Assembly (NCBI GenBank): GCA_963702955.1
Contig: OY969774.1
Coordinates: 1,798,001 to 1,862,000 of the forward strand
DNA from: VRUE01 sp963702955
GTDB taxonomy: Bacteria > Actinomycetota > Thermoleophilia > Solirubrobacterales > 70-9
Reading direction: 5' to 3'
Length of the DNA: 64,000 nucleotides
The position numbers were made by a program, and so were the translations under genes. Under the pieces are notes generated by a model. That model was not told where the DNA came from, did no database searches, and saw only the letters and a program-made list of their open reading frames with translations. Each line of letters starts with the position of its first letter. Within the stretch, counting starts at the first letter, position 1. Shown in pieces: positions 60,230 through 64,000 of this stretch.

Positions 60230-60484
60230 ATTTCGCTGAACGCTGAACGCCAGGCGCGCGAGATCGGCGCGCGGGTCCGGAAGGCCAGAAAAGAGCTCGG
60301 GCTTCGCCAGGACGAGCTCGCGGTCGCCGCGGGCGTGAGCACCCGGGCGATCCATCAGGTCGAGCACGGGAAGCCGACGAGCCGGCTCGACACGCTGAGC
60401 CGCGTCCTCGACGTCGTCGGCCTTGCCCTCAGCGTGACCGAGCGCTCGTCCCTGCCCCCGCCGCCCCGAGAGGACCCGGATTGA
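60224..60484 (+). CDS. hipB: HipB-type antitoxin (XRE)
   Basis: An 86-residue Cro/C1-type protein: IGARVRKARKELGLRQDELA, VAAGVSTRAIHQVEHGKPTS and RLDTLSRVLDVVGLALSVTE. This last segment is the usual HipB ending. ATG 60224 lies inside its own operator. The stop overlaps the hipA start (TTGA). It neutralises HipA and represses the operon. Confidence 0.9.
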   Translation: MQISLNAERQAREIGARVRKARKELGLRQDELAVAAGVSTRAIHQVEHGKPTSRLDTLSRVLDVVGLALSVTERSSLPPPPREDPD

Positions 60485-61746
60485 CCCGCGAGGTCGGCGA
60501 AGAGCTCGACGTCTACCTCTCCGACGAGCAGGTCGGCGTGCTCGAGCGCCGCGGGCCGAAGCGGTACCGGTTCACGTACCGCGAGGCGACCGTCGCGCGC
60601 CACGGCGCCGGCGCGATGGTCCTCTCCGCCTCGCTCCCGACCCGGGAAGAGGAGTTCGCGCCGGCGAGGTCGAGGCCCTTCTTCGACGGGCTGCTGCCGG
60701 AGGGCGCGGTTCGGGCCGGCCTCGCGCACGCGCTCGAAGCCAGCGAGGAGGACGGCTTCGCCCTGCTCGGGGCCCTCGGCGCCGACTGCGCCGGAGCCGT
60801 CGTCATCCTCCCCAAGGGCGAACGGCCCAGAGGCGGCGACGGTGAGGTCAGGCCACTGAGCGAGGCCGACCTCAGCCGGCTGATCGAGGAGCTGCCGGAG
60901 CATCCTCTGGGCATCGACGGGCGGGCGACCGGGGTTCGCCTCAGCCTCGGGGGCATTCAGGAGAAGCTGGTGCTCGTGCGCTCGCCGAGCGGCGGGTACG
61001 GGCAGCCTCTCGACGGGGCCCCCAGCACCTGCATCCTCAAGCCGGAGCACGAGAAATACCCCGACCTGGTGGCCAACGAGACGTTCGGGCTTCGCCTCGC
61101 GGGCTCAGCCGGCCTCGACGCCGCCAGGGCCGAGCCGCTGGAGATCGACGGCAGGCCGTGCCTCTACGTGGAGCGGTTCGACCGGGCGGTCGTCGCGGGC
61201 GGGAGGATCGCCCGCCTCCACCAGGAGGACATGTGCCAGGCGCTCGGAATCGTTCCCCAGGACAAGTACGAAGCCTCCGGCGGTCCGTCGATCCCGGCGA
61301 TCGTCGGCCTGCTGCGCGGAACCGGCTCGCCGCGGGCGGCGGCGGATGTGATCAAGTTGATCGAAGCGGTCCTGCTCAACTTCCTGATCGGCAACAGCGA
61401 CGCCCACGGAAAGAACTTCGCCCTGCTCCACGACCCGGCGTCCGGCGTCCGGCTCGCGCCGCTCTACGATCTGGTCTCCACGCAGGTATATGAGAGGTCG
61501 GAGCCGACCCTGGCAATGCGGATCGGCGGGGTCGCGGATCCCGACGAGGTGGATATGGACGCGTGGAGAAGCCTGGGAAGGGATGCCGGCATGGGCGCCG
61601 AGCTGACCGCGTTGGTCGCCGAGCGGACGGAGCGAATCCTGGACTGCGCCGGGGCGCTGGTCGCCACCGCCAGGGCGGAGGGCTGGCACCGGCCCGTCAT
61701 CGATCGCATCTTCGCCCTGATGAAGAGTCGCGCCGGCCAGCTCTGA
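60481..61746 (+). CDS. hipA: HipA-type Ser/Thr kinase toxin
   Basis: A 421-residue kinase. The N-terminal domain (VYLSDEQVGVLERRGPKRYR, FFDGLLPEGAVRAGLAHALE) is followed by the kinase core: LSLGGIQEKLVLV (P-loop-like), STCILKPEH (ATP Lys), LNFLIGNSDAHGKNFALLHD (catalytic loop) and LAPLYDLVST (metal Asp). HipA phosphorylates glutamyl-tRNA synthetase in E. coli; the target here is not known. TTG 60481. All catalytic residues are present. Confidence 0.9.
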   Translation: MTREVGEELDVYLSDEQVGVLERRGPKRYRFTYREATVARHGAGAMVLSASLPTREEEFAPARSRPFFDGLLPEGAVRAGLAHALEASEEDGFALLGALGADCAGAVVILPKGERPRGGDGEVRPLSEADLSRLIEELPEHPLGIDGRATGVRLSLGGIQEKLVLVRSPSGGYGQPLDGAPSTCILKPEHEKYPDLVANETFGLRLAGSAGLDAARAEPLEIDGRPCLYVERFDRAVVAGGRIARLHQEDMCQALGIVPQDKYEASGGPSIPAIVGLLRGTGSPRAAADVIKLIEAVLLNFLIGNSDAHGKNFALLHDPASGVRLAPLYDLVSTQVYERSEPTLAMRIGGVADPDEVDMDAWRSLGRDAGMGAELTALVAERTERILDCAGALVATARAEGWHRPVIDRIFALMKSRAGQL

Positions 61747-61759
61747 CGCCGTCGCGAGG

Positions 61760-62170
61760 TCAATGCCGCGTGGGGTCGACGAGGCGGACTCCGGCGGGTT
61801 CGAAGTCCCGCCTGTTCAGCGTCGCGATGGCGAGGCCGTGGGCGAGGGCGCCGGCGGCGATCAGGCTGTCTTTGATCGACATCGGGCGGCCCCGCTTGCG
61901 CAGCTCGGCGAGCAGGGCGGCCCAGCGCAGGCCGACGCCGGCGTCCCACTGCAAGCACTCGATCCGCCCCACGCCCTCGTCGAACCACCGTTCCAGCCTC
62001 GCGCGGCGAGCGCCGCGGGCGAGCAGCAGGATGCCGAAGCGGACCTCGCCGAGGACAATCGGGTCGACCGCGATCGAGCGCTCGTTACGGCGCAGCCAGG
62101 CGACGACGCGATCGTCGGGGTCCGGCTTGGTCGCCTCGGAGAGGACCTTGGCGTCGACCAGATGCTTCAA
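61760..62170 (-). CDS. vapC: VapC/FitB-type PIN-domain toxin
   Basis: A 136-residue PIN ribonuclease: D6 (HLVDAKVLSEATKP), E42 (IVLGEVRFGILLL) and the Asp of MSIKDSLIAAGALAHG. It is of the FitB-like type (L-x-D-x-x-V-x-S-E). Start TTG 62170 overlaps the antitoxin stop (TTGA). The toxin is intact but the antitoxin gene upstream has lost its start and N-terminal domain. Confidence 0.85.
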   Translation of the reverse strand: MKHLVDAKVLSEATKPDPDDRVVAWLRRNERSIAVDPIVLGEVRFGILLLARGARRARLERWFDEGVGRIECLQWDAGVGLRWAALLAELRKRGRPMSIKDSLIAAGALAHGLAIATLNRRDFEPAGVRLVDPTRH

Positions 62171-62334
62171 AGCGTGTCGGTCGACTCGGACTCGATCGGC
62201 GTGAAGTAACCCTTCTCCGGGCACTCCAGCAGCCAATCGACCATGCCGGCGTTGGCCGGTGGCTTGACCCGCGTCAGCCGGTACTCGTCGACGCCGACGC
62301 GCTCGATCTCGAACTCCTGCCCCGGCCGGATGTC
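62167..62334 (-). pseudogene. VapB antitoxin (AbrB/MazE-type), N-terminus missing
   Basis: Fifty-five codons read DIRPGQEFEIERVGVDEYRL, TRVKPPANAGMVDWLLECPE and KGYFTPIESESTDTL, the second half of SpoVT/AbrB-type antitoxins that accompany FitB-like VapC. The first strands (normally M-x-x-T-x-D-x-x-G-R-x-x-(I/L)-P) are absent. An in-frame TAA (62335-62337) stands directly before, next to the stop of the repeat-protein gene. The only internal ATG is at NAGMVDW. DNA binding must be lost; the toxin-binding tail remains if it is translated. Confidence 0.7.
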
Positions 62335-62338
62335 TTAG

Positions 62339-64000
62339 CTACTTCTTCTTCTTCTTCGCCTTCGGCTTCGGGCCGAGCTTCAGGTTCACCTTCGAACCCG
62401 CCGCCAGGGCCTTGCCCTGCCCCGGGGAGGAGGACTTGACCACGAGCGGGCCCTTTGCCTTCTTCGGCTTGGTCACCTTGCCGAGGGCGCAGTTTGCCGC
62501 CCTGAGCGCGGACTTCGCCTGACCCAGGGTCTTGTTCTTCAGCTTGGGGACCACGCACTGCGCGGGGGGTGGCGGGGGCGGCGTGCCGCCCCCTCCGCCC
62601 GTGCCTCCTCCGCCGCCGCCGGAGGCTTCCTTGTCGAAGGTCGCGGTGACGGTCGTGTCGGCGTTGAGGGTGACTTTGCAGCTGCCGGTGCCCGAGCAGC
62701 CGCCGCCGCTCCAACCGGCGAAGCTCGAGCCCGAGGCCGCGGAGGCGGCGAGGGTGACTTCGGTGCCCTCGGGGTAGGTGGAGGCGCAGGTGGTTCCGTT
62801 GCAGGTCACCGTGCCAGAGCCCGAGCCCGCCTTGTTGACGGTGAGCGTGTGGAGGATCGTCGTTTCGGTCTCGGTGATCGTCGTGTTGGCGCCCACCGCG
62901 ACCGTGCAGGTGGTCGCGGTGTGGGAGTCACAGCCCCCCCAGGCGACCTGTTGGTGGGCGCCGGGGGTGGCGGTGAGGGTGACCGTGTCGGCCTCGTTGT
63001 AGGTGGCGGTGCAGCTGCCGGAGGCTTCTTTGCAGGCTGAGATCGCGCCTGAGACCGGGGCCGGAGAGGCGCCGGCCGAGACCGAGCCGGGGCCGGTGAC
63101 GGTCGCCGTCAGGGTGTGGGTGATCTTGGTGAAGGTCGCGGTCAGGGCGCTGTTCGCTTCGAGGTTGAAGGAGCAGTTGGCGGTGCCGGTGCACGAGGCC
63201 GCGGAGCCCGATCCGGCGCTCCAGCCCCCGAAGCTGGAGTGCAGCGCCGCGGTGCCCTTGACTTCGACCGCTTCGCCCTCGTTGTGGGGGCCCGCGCAGG
63301 AGCCGAAGCTTCCCGCTCCGAACTTGCATTCGACCGTGCCCGATCCGTTGCCGGCGGGGGTGATCGTGATCGTGTGGGTGATCTTGGTGAAGGTCGCGGT
63401 CAGGGCGCTGTCTGATTCGAGGTTGAAGCTGCAGGGCGAGGTGGTGCATCCCGAAGCGGAGCCCGAGCCGGCGCTCCAGCCCCCGAAGCTGGAGTGCAGC
63501 GCGGCGGTGCCCTTGACTTCGACCGCTTCGCCCTCGTTGTGGGGGCCCGCGCAGGAGCCGAAGCTTCCCGCTCCGAACTTGCATTCGACCGTGCCCGATC
63601 CGTTGCCGGCGGGGGTGATCGCGATCGTGTGGGTGATCTTGGTGAAGGTCGCGGTCAGGGCGCTGTCTGATTCCAACGGGAAGACGCAGTTGGCGGTGCC
63701 GGTGCATCCCGATGCGGAGCCCGATCCGGCGCTGAAGCCGGTGAAGCTCGAGTGCAGCGCGGCGGTGCCCTTGACTTCGACCGCTTCGCCCTCGTTGTGG
63801 GGGCCCGCGCACGATCCGAAGGCCCCGGCTCCGAACTTGCATTCGACCGTGCCGGTGCCGTTGCCGGCGGGGGTGATCGCGATCGTGTGGGTGATCTTGG
63901 TGAAGGTCGCGGTCAGGGCGCTGTCTGATTCGAGGTTGAAGGAGCAGGGCGAGGTGGTGCAGCCCGAAGCCGAGCCCGATCCGGCCGAGAAGCCCGCGAA
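62339..64000 (-). CDS. giant InlB-repeat/PASTA surface protein, 3' part
   Basis: The reading frame stays open to the right edge, so at least 550 C-terminal residues are visible and the start lies outside. From the edge inwards there are 85-residue repeats (SALTATFTKITHTIAITPAG, GSCAGPHNEGEAVEVKGTAA, LHSSFGGWSAGSGSASGC) of the divergent InlB B-repeat type, each with Cys pairs. Two or three diverged repeats follow (VTLTATPGAHQQVAWGGCDS, VTLAASAASGSSFAGWSGGG), then a Gly/Pro linker, a PASTA domain (CVVPKLKNKTLGQAKSALRA) and a poly-Lys tail. It is probably an exported adhesin or wall-binding protein. Confidence 0.8.
   Translation of the reverse strand, partial: FAGFSAGSGSASGCTTSPCSFNLESDSALTATFTKITHTIAITPAGNGTGTVECKFGAGAFGSCAGPHNEGEAVEVKGTAALHSSFTGFSAGSGSASGCTGTANCVFPLESDSALTATFTKITHTIAITPAGNGSGTVECKFGAGSFGSCAGPHNEGEAVEVKGTAALHSSFGGWSAGSGSASGCTTSPCSFNLESDSALTATFTKITHTITITPAGNGSGTVECKFGAGSFGSCAGPHNEGEAVEVKGTAALHSSFGGWSAGSGSAASCTGTANCSFNLEANSALTATFTKITHTLTATVTGPGSVSAGASPAPVSGAISACKEASGSCTATYNEADTVTLTATPGAHQQVAWGGCDSHTATTCTVAVGANTTITETETTILHTLTVNKAGSGSGTVTCNGTTCASTYPEGTEVTLAASAASGSSFAGWSGGGCSGTGSCKVTLNADTTVTATFDKEASGGGGGGTGGGGGTPPPPPPAQCVVPKLKNKTLGQAKSALRAANCALGKVTKPKKAKGPLVVKSSSPGQGKALAAGSKVNLKLGPKPKAKKKKK
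63116..64000 (-). repeat. 255-bp tandem coding repeats
   Basis: Within the surface-protein gene, units of 255 bp (85 codons) recur in register, for example from 63221, 63476 and 63731. Long stretches are identical at the DNA level, not only in protein, so the units were duplicated recently or are kept alike by gene conversion. They continue past the window edge. Confidence 0.85.

Overview
The window is very GC-rich, with coding strands strongly biased to G or C at third codon positions. Genes are packed with stop/start overlaps of the ATGA, GTGA or TTGA type. Several families look typical of soil Actinomycetota of the Thermoleophilia/Solirubrobacterales kind: DUF3556, DUF5996, large secreted beta-propeller and InlB-repeat/PASTA proteins, and DHA2 exporters. 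That placement is inference; the window holds no rRNA or intact tRNA.

Positions 1 to about 24,400 are an accessory region. It opens with an SSB-like protein, two tandem XRE regulators and a 767-residue protein with a PD-(D/E)XK-type nuclease core. Next comes a tyrosine integrase gene cut in two by a complete ISL3-type insertion sequence (4230-5613, 8-bp target duplication), then a replication-relaxation protein. A cargo block follows: MFS transporter, two GT2 glycosyltransferases, a delta-9 desaturase and a membrane protein. From 13 to 24 kb there is a dense collection of toxin-antitoxin modules, intact and broken: AbiE (two), VapBC (two), VbhA/Fic, and DUF2293 and AbiE relics. These lie around two 187-bp direct repeats (15716-15902 and 20050-20236) whose last 38 bases are the 3' part of a tRNA gene, that is, old attachment sites. 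The most noteworthy picture in the window is this stack of decayed islands at one tRNA target, where several antitoxins survive beside broken toxins.

Positions 24.4 to 64 kb look like ordinary chromosome with small insertions. They carry secreted repeat proteins, YbjQ, ArsR-type regulators, VapBC, an L,D-transpeptidase, S-adenosylhomocysteinase, DUF3556 plus a phytoene-desaturase-like enzyme, a branched-chain amino acid binding protein and an SGNH hydrolase. A lipoprotein/small membrane protein/ferric-reductase-like operon, MarR with NlpC/P60, a DHA2 exporter, an ABC-2 exporter, a CHAD protein and a DEAD-box helicase follow. Then come a cytochrome b operon, a two-component system, another DHA2 exporter with TetR nearby, HipBA, a VapC with a beheaded antitoxin, and the 3' part of a giant 85-residue-repeat protein running off the right edge.

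Smaller-scale signals include mirror-image operators around the hipB promoter, paired palindromes upstream of the second abiEi, and apparently leaderless antitoxin genes. Two genes (the NlpC/P60 protein and the DEAD-box helicase) have conserved N-termini that can only be reached from CTG and ATC start codons.
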